A model generated the notes under the pieces. The model was not told where the DNA came from and searched no databases. It worked only from the letters and a program-made list of their open reading frames with translations. Below are positions 1-6,739 of a DNA stretch of 64,000 nucleotides, piece by piece (the first letter of the stretch is position 1; each line of letters opens with the position of its first letter). The stretch is from the NCBI RefSeq assembly GCF_009759685.1, contig NZ_CP046654.1:124001-188000 (forward strand). The letters are read 5' to 3'. Position numbers and translations under genes: made by a program. The DNA is from Acinetobacter baumannii. GTDB lineage: Bacteria > Pseudomonadota > Gammaproteobacteria > Pseudomonadales > Moraxellaceae.

Positions 1-291
1 GAACACGGAGCATCAATCCTTGGTTTAAAACAAGAGTTATTAAAATATAATGCATCAAAAAATTCACACCACGTAACAAAAGATAATTACGCTGATCTTG
101 ATGTTGTTAGTTTGGCTCATCATTATGGTTCAGATGCTTGTGTTATAACGTGCGAGCAAAGAAATCCTTTTTTAAACTGGGATGCTAAATCACAAGGCCA
201 CAACATGAAAGTTCCCAATATTTGTGAAAAACTAAATATTGAATGTGGTAACTGGTCTTATTTATTTTCAAAACTTGGATTTTTGTTTTAA
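1..291 (+). CDS. 3' end of a PIN-like, possible DUF4411 family protein (partial)
   Basis: The reading frame is open from the window edge and gives the last 96 residues. Near the middle it reads DLDVVSLAHHYGSDACVIT, and it ends with a KVPNICEKLNIEC stretch. Acidic residue, alanine-rich helix, VIT(C)E strand and K-(I/V)-P-x-(I/V)-C-x-x-L are the layout I associate with the C-terminal half of DUF4411 PIN-like proteins. Some members of that group sit beside an HTH or ImmA-like partner. The N-terminus and the first catalytic aspartate lie outside the window, so activity cannot be judged. A terminator follows at 314-341. The family call is tentative; the reading frame itself is convincing. Confidence 0.5.
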   Translation, partial: EHGASILGLKQELLKYNASKNSHHVTKDNYADLDVVSLAHHYGSDACVITCEQRNPFLNWDAKSQGHNMKVPNICEKLNIECGNWSYLFSKLGFLF

Positions 292-313
292 TTATTTTTA
301 TATTTCCCCATCC

Positions 314-341
314 AACCCACCACCACGGTGGGTTTTCTTTT
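314..341 (+). terminator. Intrinsic terminator after the partial PIN-like gene
   Basis: An 8-bp perfect stem (AACCCACC 314-321 with GGTGGGTT 327-334) has a 5-nt loop and is followed by a T-rich tail. It separates the partial gene from the next transcription unit. Confidence 0.75.
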
Positions 342-360
342 GTCTATTAAAGCATAAAAA

Positions 361-422
361 ATCGGATTTTCTATAAAAATATCGGATTACCTATTGACTA
401 ATAATATCGGAAATGCGATATT
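361..422 (+). promoter_or_regulatory. Sigma-70 promoter with repeated ATCGG operator-like motifs
   Basis: TTGACT (394-399) and GATATT (417-422) are 17 bp apart and form a good sigma-70 promoter. Three ATCGG repeats, at 361, 381 and about 406, lie before and between the promoter elements (the first two continue as ATCGGATT). This is the arrangement expected of a phage repressor operator. The repeats and promoter are seen; repressor control is inferred. Confidence 0.55.
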
Positions 423-439
423 TATCTCACAGACAACAA

Positions 440-472
440 AAAAGTCCCAGACATTCGACCGACGGGACTTTT
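440..472 (+). promoter_or_regulatory. Leader hairpin, attenuator-like
   Basis: AAAAGTCCC (440-448) pairs perfectly with GGGACTTTT (464-472). The stem ends in a T run and falls just after the predicted transcription start and about 20 nt before the pentapeptide-repeat gene. It looks like an intrinsic terminator in a leader, so it could attenuate the operon. A role as a terminator from upstream is also possible. Confidence 0.5.
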
Positions 473-492
473 ACTCAATGAGTGAGAAGATT

Positions 493-933
493 ATGACACA
501 GAAATTCGAAATTAAAAATCGCTTCACAGAAGAAGTCCTTTTTACCTGTGATGTTCCTGAAGGTATGGAATCAGGAATGATTGCTCGTCATGTATTAGAA
601 AGTGCGATTGCTGCCGGTGCCGACCTTAGCTGTGCCAACCTTCGCGGTGCCAACCTTCGCGATGCCAACCTTCGCGGTGCCGACCTTTTTGGTGCCAAAG
701 CTGCCCCGCTCATTGTTTACGGATTGCGCTGGAATGTGATTATTAGTGGCTTGGGGAAAATGCGAATTGGCTGCCAAGAACACAGTGTTGAAGATTGGAA
801 ATCATTTGATGATGCGCGTATCACGCGCATGGATAGCGAAGCGCTTGAATTTTGGAATCAACACAAATCAATGCTTTTGAATATGTGTGATAGCTACGTT
901 CATCCAGTTCAGGAGGAATCTAGCAATGACTGA
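493..933 (+). CDS. Short pentapeptide-repeat protein (phage early region)
   Basis: The product is about 146 residues from ATG 493. I chose this start because GAGAAG lies just upstream and because the more upstream in-frame TTG at 394 is the promoter -35 box. An in-frame ATG at 478 is an alternative. After about 40 residues come five A(D/N)Lxx pentapeptides, which would form a short right-handed beta-helix. A non-repeat C-terminus of about 80 residues follows. Similar small proteins occur in Acinetobacter prophages; I know no assigned function. The repeats are encoded by a 15-bp tandem repeat. The stop overlaps the next gene's start, so translation is probably coupled. Confidence 0.75.
   Translation: MTQKFEIKNRFTEEVLFTCDVPEGMESGMIARHVLESAIAAGADLSCANLRGANLRDANLRGADLFGAKAAPLIVYGLRWNVIISGLGKMRIGCQEHSVEDWKSFDDARITRMDSEALEFWNQHKSMLLNMCDSYVHPVQEESSND
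616..690 (+). repeat. Five tandem 15-bp repeats encoding the pentapeptides
   Basis: Five consecutive 15-bp units resemble GGTGCCAACCTTCGC; three of them share the run TGCCAACCTTCGC. Each encodes one pentapeptide (GANLR, DANLR and similar). The high DNA-level identity suggests recent slippage or recombination that could change repeat number without breaking the frame. Confidence 0.8.
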
Positions 934-1111
934 GAATAAATATTCAATCAAGCAAGCGTTTGTTGATGGTACGTCAGGATTCTTATTGTTCTGGGTAGTT
1001 TTCTTTTTAGCTGTAGGTTTTTTACGTAGCTGTGCCGACGAACAAGCAGCAAACGAACTCAAAGCAAAACAGAACATGTATGTGCGTGTGCAAGTGGAAG
1101 GAGCTAACTAA
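926..1111 (+). CDS. Small single-pass membrane protein, unknown function
   Basis: The product has 61 residues. The start at 926 is fixed by a near-perfect AGGAGG at 911-916; upstream in-frame alternative starts have no such site. Residues about 16-36 (GFLLFWVVFFLAVGFL) form one transmembrane helix, followed by a charged C-terminal tail of about 25 residues. The start overlaps the upstream gene's stop, and its TAA overlaps the next ATG (TAATG at 1109-1113), so it lies inside a tightly coupled phage early operon. I do not recognise a family. A superinfection-exclusion role would be speculation. Confidence 0.65.
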   Translation: MTENKYSIKQAFVDGTSGFLLFWVVFFLAVGFLRSCADEQAANELKAKQNMYVRVQVEGAN

Positions 1112-1302
1112 TGAACTCAAAAGCATTATGCCTCCAGGCAAACCCGAACCTTTATTGTAAGCCTATTGGTGCTGGCATGTTCCAGTTTTACCAAATCTTT
1201 GAAGGCCAATATTTCTTTGCTAACTCAGCTAATACTGAAAAAGCAGCATGGGATTTAGCACTTAAGAAGTTGGAAGAAGACAAGGAGCCCTCTCATGGAT
1301 AA
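1111..1302 (+). CDS. Small hypothetical phage protein
   Basis: The product has 63 residues and is soluble-looking, with a central aromatic patch (MFQFYQIFEGQYFF) and an acidic C-terminal helix. I do not recognise it. The ATG overlaps the preceding stop, GGAAGGAG lies just upstream, and the gene runs 8 nt into the next one. This packing supports it being real. Confidence 0.6.
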   Translation: MNSKALCLQANPNLYCKPIGAGMFQFYQIFEGQYFFANSANTEKAAWDLALKKLEEDKEPSHG

Positions 1303-2065
1303 CTACAAAATCAAAGTTAAAGATGAAGCTAGCGCAGATGAAGCAAGGGATCTATTTAAAAAGATTGGTTACCAGCCTGATAACTCTTCATATGAACCAT
1401 ATGTGGGATGGGTTGCAGTTTTTGAAGATGGTAGCGGAAGTTTCTACCGCCACAATATGAATTTGGATGAGTGCGTAGAAATTACTATAGCTCAACTCCG
1501 CGACCTTGTCGTGTTGAAGCGTAATGATGTGAGAGATGCGACACATCGCGACAAGCTGGATGAATCAATCTATTTAACTAGCGATAAGGTCATTTATTAC
1601 TGGTGTGGAGAATGGTGTAAATCAGCAATTAATAAATCAAATGACTATGAAGATTATATTGCGAATAGCCTGACGCCTATTACTCAACCCCAAGACCCAG
1701 CCTTGATTAGCGGTGCGGAGGCAAAGCTTGCGTGGGCTAATGGAGTTGATATTCAAATCAAGAATGTAAATTGTGTCAACTGGTATGACTTAGATGAGAG
1801 CAAATACAATCTTGATATTTTTGATAATGTTCGTGTTGATTTCCGCCTCAAACCTCAAACCATCAAGCTTGAACTTGAGCTACCGAAGCCTTTTGAGCCA
1901 GAAGTTGGTCAAGAAGTTTGGTTTATTGATGACAATAGCAAATGTGGCTACTCGCGATCTGCTGAATATGGGAGTGACATTTACTCTTACTTTGGTTGGT
2001 GGCGCACCGAAGAAGAAATCAAGCAAGTCGTAGCGCAACTCAGAAAGATACGAGGTGCCTCATGA
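1295..2065 (+). CDS. Hypothetical phage protein, 256 residues
   Basis: The start follows AAGGAG at 1282-1287 and overlaps the previous gene. The protein is acidic and rich in aromatic residues. It has an N-terminal segment of about 90 residues, a middle part with a WCGEWCK motif, and a C-terminal part with WFIDD and YFGWW. The C-terminal piece resembles segments shared among small Acinetobacter prophage proteins, but I cannot name a domain. Its TCATGA end overlaps the next tiny reading frame. Confidence 0.65.
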   Translation: MDNYKIKVKDEASADEARDLFKKIGYQPDNSSYEPYVGWVAVFEDGSGSFYRHNMNLDECVEITIAQLRDLVVLKRNDVRDATHRDKLDESIYLTSDKVIYYWCGEWCKSAINKSNDYEDYIANSLTPITQPQDPALISGAEAKLAWANGVDIQIKNVNCVNWYDLDESKYNLDIFDNVRVDFRLKPQTIKLELELPKPFEPEVGQEVWFIDDNSKCGYSRSAEYGSDIYSYFGWWRTEEEIKQVVAQLRKIRGAS

Positions 2066-2130
2066 TCATAGCCCTTTTATACATCTTGATGTTTAACCTC
2101 ATCTTGGCGGTTCACTGGGGGATTATCTAA
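2062..2130 (+). CDS. 22-residue hydrophobic microprotein
   Basis: ATG at 2062 opens a 22-codon frame ending in TAA at 2128-2130. The product is almost entirely hydrophobic (MIIALLYILMFNLILAVHWG then II), enough for a single membrane span. It overlaps the previous stop as ATGA and the next start as TAATG, and GAGGTG lies upstream. The double coupling suggests translation. It could also serve only as a ribosome bridge between its neighbours. Confidence 0.5.
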   Translation: MIIALLYILMFNLILAVHWGII

Positions 2131-2690
2131 TGAATATGTTAGCCCTTAAACCCGAGCTGCTATGCCCTTCTTTCCCTTACTTAGATATGTCTACTGACAT
2201 TCAAGTCGAAGGTGAGACGGTCTATTTCGATCTAACTTACGGCTGCAATGTTCTTAACTGCCAGATCAAAGCCGAAACGACTTATGACACTCGTGAAGTA
2301 ACTGATCAGTTCAGTGGTTGTGCACATGACCAAGAGTATGAAGTGCTTGTAGTAGACACAAGAACTCATGCTGTTGTGACTGATAAAGACGGCATTGAGT
2401 CACCAATTGGCTTACGTTTCAAGCTTACAGATGCACAAGTACATAGCTTAAACGAGCAGCTTAAATACTACGCCGAAGAATTGGCAGATGAAGAGCGGGA
2501 GTGGTGTGATCAAGTGCATGAGAAAAGAAAACTACTTGAAGCCATTGATGTGCTTATCCGTCGTCCTGCTTCAGCAACAGAGACAACACTTGCTGAGGCA
2601 ATGGCCTACTTCAAGATGCTAATTGAGGAGTCTACACAAGGACAAATTGAAGTCCGGTATTCAGACACTACTCAGCAGTTGCCATTTTAA
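2130..2690 (+). CDS. Hypothetical phage protein, 186 residues
   Basis: An N-terminal beta-rich part (about 1-95, with several cysteines) is followed by a helical charged region (about 110-165, including YYAEELADEEREW). I do not recognise a family. It lies directly upstream of the RecE-like nuclease, separated by 16 nt with a GGAGAAG Shine-Dalgarno. It is therefore likely part of the recombination or early-replication operon. Confidence 0.6.
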   Translation: MNMLALKPELLCPSFPYLDMSTDIQVEGETVYFDLTYGCNVLNCQIKAETTYDTREVTDQFSGCAHDQEYEVLVVDTRTHAVVTDKDGIESPIGLRFKLTDAQVHSLNEQLKYYAEELADEEREWCDQVHEKRKLLEAIDVLIRRPASATETTLAEAMAYFKMLIEESTQGQIEVRYSDTTQQLPF

Positions 2691-2706
2691 GAATTAGGAG
2701 AAGATT

Positions 2707-3558
2707 ATGAATGCGCCAGTTTTGGTACATAACATGTCGAATGCAGCGTATCACGCTCATTCGGCTGTTAGTAGCTCTCAGCTTAAAACCATTCTGCGTT
2801 CTCCTGCCCACTTCTTTGCTGAGCATATGAGTGATAAGGAACACAAGCAGACTCCTGCAATGGCACTTGGTACTGCGGTTCATGTTCTATTCCTTGAACC
2901 AGAAGTTTTTAACGATGAAGTTGCAATCGAACCAATCGTTAATAAGCGAACAAATGTAGGTAAAGAAGCAATAGCAAAGTTCTTACAGGACAATGCAAGC
3001 AAGACAATCATTACCGAAGAACAGTATCAAGCAGCCGCTAAAGCTGCGGAAGCAATGAAACGCCACCCAATGTACAACATGATTTTATCGGGTGGTATTC
3101 GTGAAGCTTCAATCTTTTTTGATGATGAAGAAACAGGTCTTGAATGTCGTATTCGCCCTGATTGGCATGTAGCACCTGAAACAAGTGAATATTTCCCTAA
3201 CGGGTTAATTGTAGACATCAAAAAGACAACGGATGCGCGTGCGAATGCATTTTCAAGAAGTTGCCAAAACTATGACTACTCACTTTCAGCGGCTATGTAT
3301 ATCAATGGATACAAGGCTTATTACGGTGATGAATACAACCCTTCTTTCCTATTTTTTGCAGTAGAAGAAGACGATCCGCATGAGTCAATCATCTATTACG
3401 CATCAGATGAAATGCTGTTTATTGGTGAGCAGAAACGCCGATCTGCAATGCTGACTCTACTTCAATGCAAAGAGTCAAATGAGTGGCAAGGCTACACAAA
3501 ACAGATTCAACCAATTGATTTGCCTTTATGGGCTAAGAAAGAATTTCTAGGAGAATAA
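2707..3558 (+). CDS. RecE/exonuclease VIII-like PD-(D/E)XK nuclease
   Basis: This is predicted to be a phage 5'-3' exonuclease that makes single-stranded tails for annealing recombination. The 283-residue protein has the features of the RecE C-terminal nuclease (DUF3799/PDDEXK) family. SSSQLKTIL is near residue 22, GTAVH ends at His59, RPDW has Asp152, VDIKK has Asp170 and Lys172, and a QNYDY motif is near 187-191. The length matches the nuclease domain alone, as in many phages, rather than full E. coli RecE. The next gene starts 2 nt later and is a plausible annealing partner, as in recET and red pairs. Confidence 0.8.
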   Translation: MNAPVLVHNMSNAAYHAHSAVSSSQLKTILRSPAHFFAEHMSDKEHKQTPAMALGTAVHVLFLEPEVFNDEVAIEPIVNKRTNVGKEAIAKFLQDNASKTIITEEQYQAAAKAAEAMKRHPMYNMILSGGIREASIFFDDEETGLECRIRPDWHVAPETSEYFPNGLIVDIKKTTDARANAFSRSCQNYDYSLSAAMYINGYKAYYGDEYNPSFLFFAVEEDDPHESIIYYASDEMLFIGEQKRRSAMLTLLQCKESNEWQGYTKQIQPIDLPLWAKKEFLGE

Positions 3559-3560
3559 CA

Positions 3561-4457
3561 ATGAATATGCTTGCAACATTAAATCAAGGCATTGTTCCTC
3601 AAGCTGAAACAGCAGCAAACGTACTTGCAGCACAAGCAAAGGCTCAAGTTGAAGCGCGTTATATGATGGCTATGCATCGCCCTAGAAATTGGGATGCTGT
3701 GCGCCAAGACCTTTTAAAAGAATGCCGTCGCCCTTCATTTGCTGACAATACATCTACCTACTACAAAAAGCCCGTAGGTGGTCGATCTGTAACAGGTTTA
3801 GGAATACGTTTTGTTGAGGTCGCAATTCGCTGTATGACAAATATTCTTGTTGAAACAACAATGATATTTGAAGATGAACATAAGGAGATTCATCGCGTCT
3901 CAGTAACTGATCTTGAGTCAAATACAACATACCCACAAGACATAAAAATCAATAAAACAGTGGAACGCAAGGCAATTGCGGGTCGTGATGTTGTTAGTGA
4001 GCGCCTCAATAGTGAGGGTCAAAAAGTATATGAGGTTGTTGCCACTGAAGATGAAATGCTTAATAAGCGAAATGCGGCAATTTCAAAAGCTATTCGTAAT
4101 GCTGGACTTCGTATCATTCCAGGTGATCTACAGGATGAAGCAGAGCATTTAATTCTGCAAACCCGTCAAAGTGGCATCAAAGAAGATCCAGAGAAGTACC
4201 GCAAACAAATTGTAGATTCATTCAACACCATTGGTGTTAAAGCTCAAAACCTTGTTGATTATATCGGCTGCCCTCTTGATCAGTGCTCACCTGCCCAAAT
4301 TGACGAATTGCGCGCTGTCTTTGGTGCAATCAAAAACGGTGAAACTACATGGCAAACAGTTATTGCTGAGAAAAACGAGCAAGAGTTATCAGAAGGCAAA
4401 AAAGCTCCTTCAAATGACATCAATGCAGTAAATCAAGCAATTCAGCAACAAGGGTAA
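3561..4457 (+). CDS. Probable phage single-strand annealing protein
   Basis: The 298-residue protein is immediately downstream of the RecE-like nuclease. Recognisable pieces are YYKKPVGGRSVTGLGIRFVE near residue 72, AISKAIRNAGLRIIP near 173-187, and a GETTW segment near 270 at the C-terminus. These are features I associate with phage recombination proteins that partner RecE-like nucleases. I cannot firmly assign it to RecT, Erf or another annealing superfamily by eye. The gene order strongly supports an annealing role. The alternative is an uncharacterised recombination accessory. Confidence 0.55.
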   Translation: MNMLATLNQGIVPQAETAANVLAAQAKAQVEARYMMAMHRPRNWDAVRQDLLKECRRPSFADNTSTYYKKPVGGRSVTGLGIRFVEVAIRCMTNILVETTMIFEDEHKEIHRVSVTDLESNTTYPQDIKINKTVERKAIAGRDVVSERLNSEGQKVYEVVATEDEMLNKRNAAISKAIRNAGLRIIPGDLQDEAEHLILQTRQSGIKEDPEKYRKQIVDSFNTIGVKAQNLVDYIGCPLDQCSPAQIDELRAVFGAIKNGETTWQTVIAEKNEQELSEGKKAPSNDINAVNQAIQQQG

Positions 4458-4466
4458 GGTGGCAGC

Positions 4467-4730
4467 ATGAAACAAATCGAATTAAACACAATTAGCGGTA
4501 CTTCTGACCAGATCGCAGAAGAGATTTTTAAGAAAATTATTGGGCCTATGGTTGATGAAATGAATAGCCAAGATAAAGACTCAGCAAAGGTTTTCACATT
4601 CTCAGTAATGTGGCTTGGTATGGCTCTATATGCTGCTCAATTTGAACCGCACAATGCCAAGAAAACAATTCAATTTAGTGTTGATCAGTTCATGCAAACG
4701 TTCGACAAATTCAGCAAAAGACCGAGCTAA
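4467..4730 (+). CDS. Hypothetical phage protein, 87 residues
   Basis: A small, mainly helical protein with no clear membrane span; the central VFTFSVMWLGMALYAAQF stretch is amphipathic or buried. A Shine-Dalgarno-like AAGGTGG precedes the ATG. It continues the early operon after the recombination pair. I do not recognise it. Confidence 0.55.
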   Translation: MKQIELNTISGTSDQIAEEIFKKIIGPMVDEMNSQDKDSAKVFTFSVMWLGMALYAAQFEPHNAKKTIQFSVDQFMQTFDKFSKRPS

Positions 4731-4741
4731 GGAGCAGCAGC

Positions 4742-5164
4742 ATGACAGATTTGAATAAGGGAAGAGAGCTAGAAGCTCAAATTGAAGTTTTCAAGAAAGA
4801 AACTATGGAGCTTTGGTTTGTGCCTGATTTAGCTGACACGTACAAAAATAAGGATCTATTCAGCTATTCAATTATGGATGGTGAAGTCTTCTTTATGCGT
4901 GAACAGGCACGCCAATTATGGAGTTTTTGGAATAAAGCCAAAGCTCAGGCGGTGCCAGAGAAAAAGATTTACTTAACCTGTGAGCAATTATATGCAGCAG
5001 CAAACTTTGGTGCACCAAACAAAGATCCAGAACTTTTAGAAACTGAATTAACAATTGCTTGGTTTGAGGAAGCTCATAGCGGCAGTGGTTACTACGTTTA
5101 TATAAGTGAGTATCCAGAAGAAGGTGCAATGAAGCTGGAAAGCGAATCGGGAGCTGAGGGATGA
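4742..5164 (+). CDS. Hypothetical phage protein, 140 residues
   Basis: A soluble acidic protein preceded by AAGGAG about 10 nt before the ATG. It has an aromatic, helical N-terminal half and a YVYISEYPEEG segment near the C-terminus. No family recognised. The stop overlaps the next start as ATGA at 5161-5164. Confidence 0.6.
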   Translation: MTDLNKGRELEAQIEVFKKETMELWFVPDLADTYKNKDLFSYSIMDGEVFFMREQARQLWSFWNKAKAQAVPEKKIYLTCEQLYAAANFGAPNKDPELLETELTIAWFEEAHSGSGYYVYISEYPEEGAMKLESESGAEG

Positions 5165-5352
5165 GTGAATTTAACTTTGAGCAACTTTATCTAATGGCTC
5201 TCATGAATAGTAAAAAGCCAAAGTACGTTTTGAATTGGGTTCATGTATCCAGACATGGGCCAGGTGCGACAAAAGCTACAGAAATTTGTGAATATTTTGG
5301 GATAGATCCAGAAGGCACTGATTTTAGAAAAGCGGAAAGTAAGGAGGGGTGA
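5161..5352 (+). CDS. Small hypothetical phage protein, 63 residues
   Basis: The start is coupled to the previous stop by an ATGA overlap. The product has a helical N-terminus and ATEICEYFGIDPEGTDF near its end, which resembles a short helix-turn-helix-like piece seen in phage accessory proteins. That reading is weak. The next gene begins 1 nt after the stop, with GGAGGGG serving as its ribosome site. Confidence 0.55.
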   Translation: MSEFNFEQLYLMALMNSKKPKYVLNWVHVSRHGPGATKATEICEYFGIDPEGTDFRKAESKEG

Positions 5353-5353
5353 A

Positions 5354-5626
5354 ATGACAGCAATTGCGAATATAGGTAGTAACTTTGTTGTAGCGTTACC
5401 ACCTTCGGACATCTGGCTTAATGACTCCCAAGCTGCTGAGTTCTTGGGATATGGAGATGTACATTTTAAGGCAGCAGTTTGCTGCCTACCAACCTTCCCT
5501 AAACCGCGCTATGTTATTAAGTGCGGTCAAGGAAGACGATGGAACTTGGCAGAGTTGTCAAACTGGTTGAACGAACAGTCAGATGATGAACCTAAAAGAG
5601 GACGACCACGTAAAATAGCCAAGTGA
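5354..5626 (+). CDS. Excisionase/AlpA-like DNA-binding protein with AT-hook
   Basis: This 90-residue protein is the best candidate for the element's recombination directionality factor. Residues 21-37 (IWLNDSQAAEFLGYGD) read as the first helices of a MerR/AlpA-type winged helix. RRWNLAELSNWL near 60-73 reads as the wing and last helix. The tail KRGRPRK is an AT-hook. Position supports the call: last gene of the early operon, near the integrase. A repressor or Cro-like role is the alternative. A strong GGAGGGG precedes the start. Confidence 0.65.
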   Translation: MTAIANIGSNFVVALPPSDIWLNDSQAAEFLGYGDVHFKAAVCCLPTFPKPRYVIKCGQGRRWNLAELSNWLNEQSDDEPKRGRPRKIAK

Positions 5627-5663
5627 TTTGACAATGAATCGAATTGAATGTAATTTAAATATG

Positions 5664-5681
5664 CACCCGCAAAATCGGGTG
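5664..5681 (+). terminator. Small hairpin after the excisionase-like gene
   Basis: CACCCG (5664-5669) pairs with CGGGTG (5676-5681) across a 6-nt loop, followed by TTT. It is probably a weak terminator of the early operon. Confidence 0.45.
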
Positions 5682-5716
5682 TTTGGATTGGTCTCCAAAA
5701 GTTTCTCAAGGTCGAA

Positions 5717-5743
5717 AGACCGCATTTAGCGGTTTTATTTTGC
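5717..5743 (+). terminator. Intrinsic terminator upstream of the C4-like RNA
   Basis: ACCGC (5719-5723) pairs with GCGGT (5729-5733) and is followed by TTTATTTT. TATAAT at 5745-5750 comes next and could be the -10 box for the following RNA, although no good -35 is visible. Confidence 0.55.
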
Positions 5744-5772
5744 CTATAATTTTCTACACTCTGTGGAAAATG

Positions 5773-5880
5773 CCCTGTTATGGTGGGTTAGGCGGAAGTG
5801 CTTCGGCACGCTAGACCCTTGAGACTAGTAAGACCAATTCCGTTTAACCTGCCACCCTAATTGATTGGTCTCAATTTTGG
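5773..5880 (+). ncRNA. C4-type antisense RNA element upstream of the antirepressor
   Basis: The stretch begins CCCTGTTATGGTGGG and closes with GCCACCC, which I recognise from C4 antisense RNAs placed before phage antirepressor genes (P1/P7 family). Pairings seen: GGTGG 5782-5786 with CCACC 5852-5856; GTTA with TAAC; CGGAA 5793-5797 with TTCCG 5838-5842. GTGC-TTCG-GCAC at 5798-5809 forms a UUCG tetraloop hairpin. Two unpaired segments, TTGAGAC (5819-5825) and GACCAAT (5832-5838), are complementary to ATTGGTCTCAA at 5864-5874, 40 nt before the antirepressor ATG. This fits antisense repression of antirepressor synthesis. Confidence 0.72.
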
Positions 5881-5913
5881 TGGTGAAAATCCCTATCTCA
5901 AGGAGTATTCACC

Positions 5914-6702
5914 ATGAATGCAATTTCTAATTTTACTTTTCATAATGATTATAATGTTCGCGTTCAGTTAATTGATGCTGAGCCGTGGTTTTGTCTTGCT
6001 GATGTCTGCTGTGTTTTATCAGTTGATCGTACTTCTCGTTTATTACGTGATTTGGATGAAAAGGGGTTGGCAGATTGCCACACCCCTACAAATGGTGGAA
6101 ATCAAAAGATTAAATTTGTTAATGAGCCAAATCTTTATCGGATCATCTTTCGTTCAAATAAACCAGAAGCAAAACAATTCCAAGATTGGGTATTTAACGA
6201 AGTTTTGCCAACCATCCGCAAAACAGGCAAATACGAAGCACCAAAACCAATCGAAAAACGCAATTATATCAACAACAATGACATGTTAAACATCAAGCGT
6301 CTGATTTGGTGCTGTGCAGGTCACTTAGATCAGAAGCAATCAGTCAGCAGCGCAATTTGGTACTCGCTTCGCAATGTGACTGGCGTACCGAGCCCTGCTA
6401 AGTTTGAGGTTGAACATTTGCCATTGCTGGCACAAGAATTTAATCGCATTCTAAGCATCATTGAGCCATACCTAAAAGCACGTTACGCATGTGAGGAAGC
6501 ATTAGTTAAGCGCTTACTTCGAGATCGTGAAGACGCTCAATCTTTACTGGCTAAGTTGCTTGATGAAATGAAGGCGGCTACACAGGATTTTGAAAAAGGA
6601 TTACAGAAACATTTGCCAATGGTTTTTCAAGGCGAATGTTTAAATCTTGTTGAGCGTAAACCATGTGGTATTGATCATCACGAATTTAATCGTTGGGCTT
6701 AA
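5914..6702 (+). CDS. Bro-N domain phage antirepressor
   Basis: The 262-residue protein has a Bro-N domain at about 8-105, with PWFCLADVCCVL, the LRDLDEKG turn, FVNEPNLYRIIFRSNKPEAKQFQDW and the NEVLPTIRKTGKY end typical of the family. Phage antirepressors of this type block the lytic repressor and can trigger induction. The C-terminal 150 residues are helical and not assigned; they differ from the usual KilA-C or Ant-C ends. A CAAGGAG site precedes the start. A C4-like antisense element immediately upstream probably controls it. Confidence 0.8.
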   Translation: MNAISNFTFHNDYNVRVQLIDAEPWFCLADVCCVLSVDRTSRLLRDLDEKGLADCHTPTNGGNQKIKFVNEPNLYRIIFRSNKPEAKQFQDWVFNEVLPTIRKTGKYEAPKPIEKRNYINNNDMLNIKRLIWCCAGHLDQKQSVSSAIWYSLRNVTGVPSPAKFEVEHLPLLAQEFNRILSIIEPYLKARYACEEALVKRLLRDREDAQSLLAKLLDEMKAATQDFEKGLQKHLPMVFQGECLNLVERKPCGIDHHEFNRWA

Positions 6703-6712
6703 TCTTGGATAT

Positions 6713-6739
6713 GCAACGGGGCTAATCTAGCCTCGTTGC
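6713..6739. terminator. Hairpin between convergent antirepressor and integrase genes
   Basis: A 12-bp stem (6713-6724 with 6728-6739, one G-T wobble) with a 3-nt loop lies between the two gene ends. The integrase stop codon (6722-6724 on the minus strand) sits in the stem. No long T run follows on either strand, so termination is probable but not certain. Confidence 0.5.

Noticed and set aside
394-492. N-terminal extension of the pentapeptide protein from TTG 394
   Set aside because: This stretch holds the -35 and -10 boxes and a leader hairpin; a Shine-Dalgarno precedes ATG 493.
616-690. Short tandem repeats as a CRISPR array
   Set aside because: The units are contiguous without spacers and encode protein in frame.
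595-783. Minus-strand frame with repetitive AKVGT residues
   Set aside because: It is the antisense reading of the pentapeptide DNA repeats.
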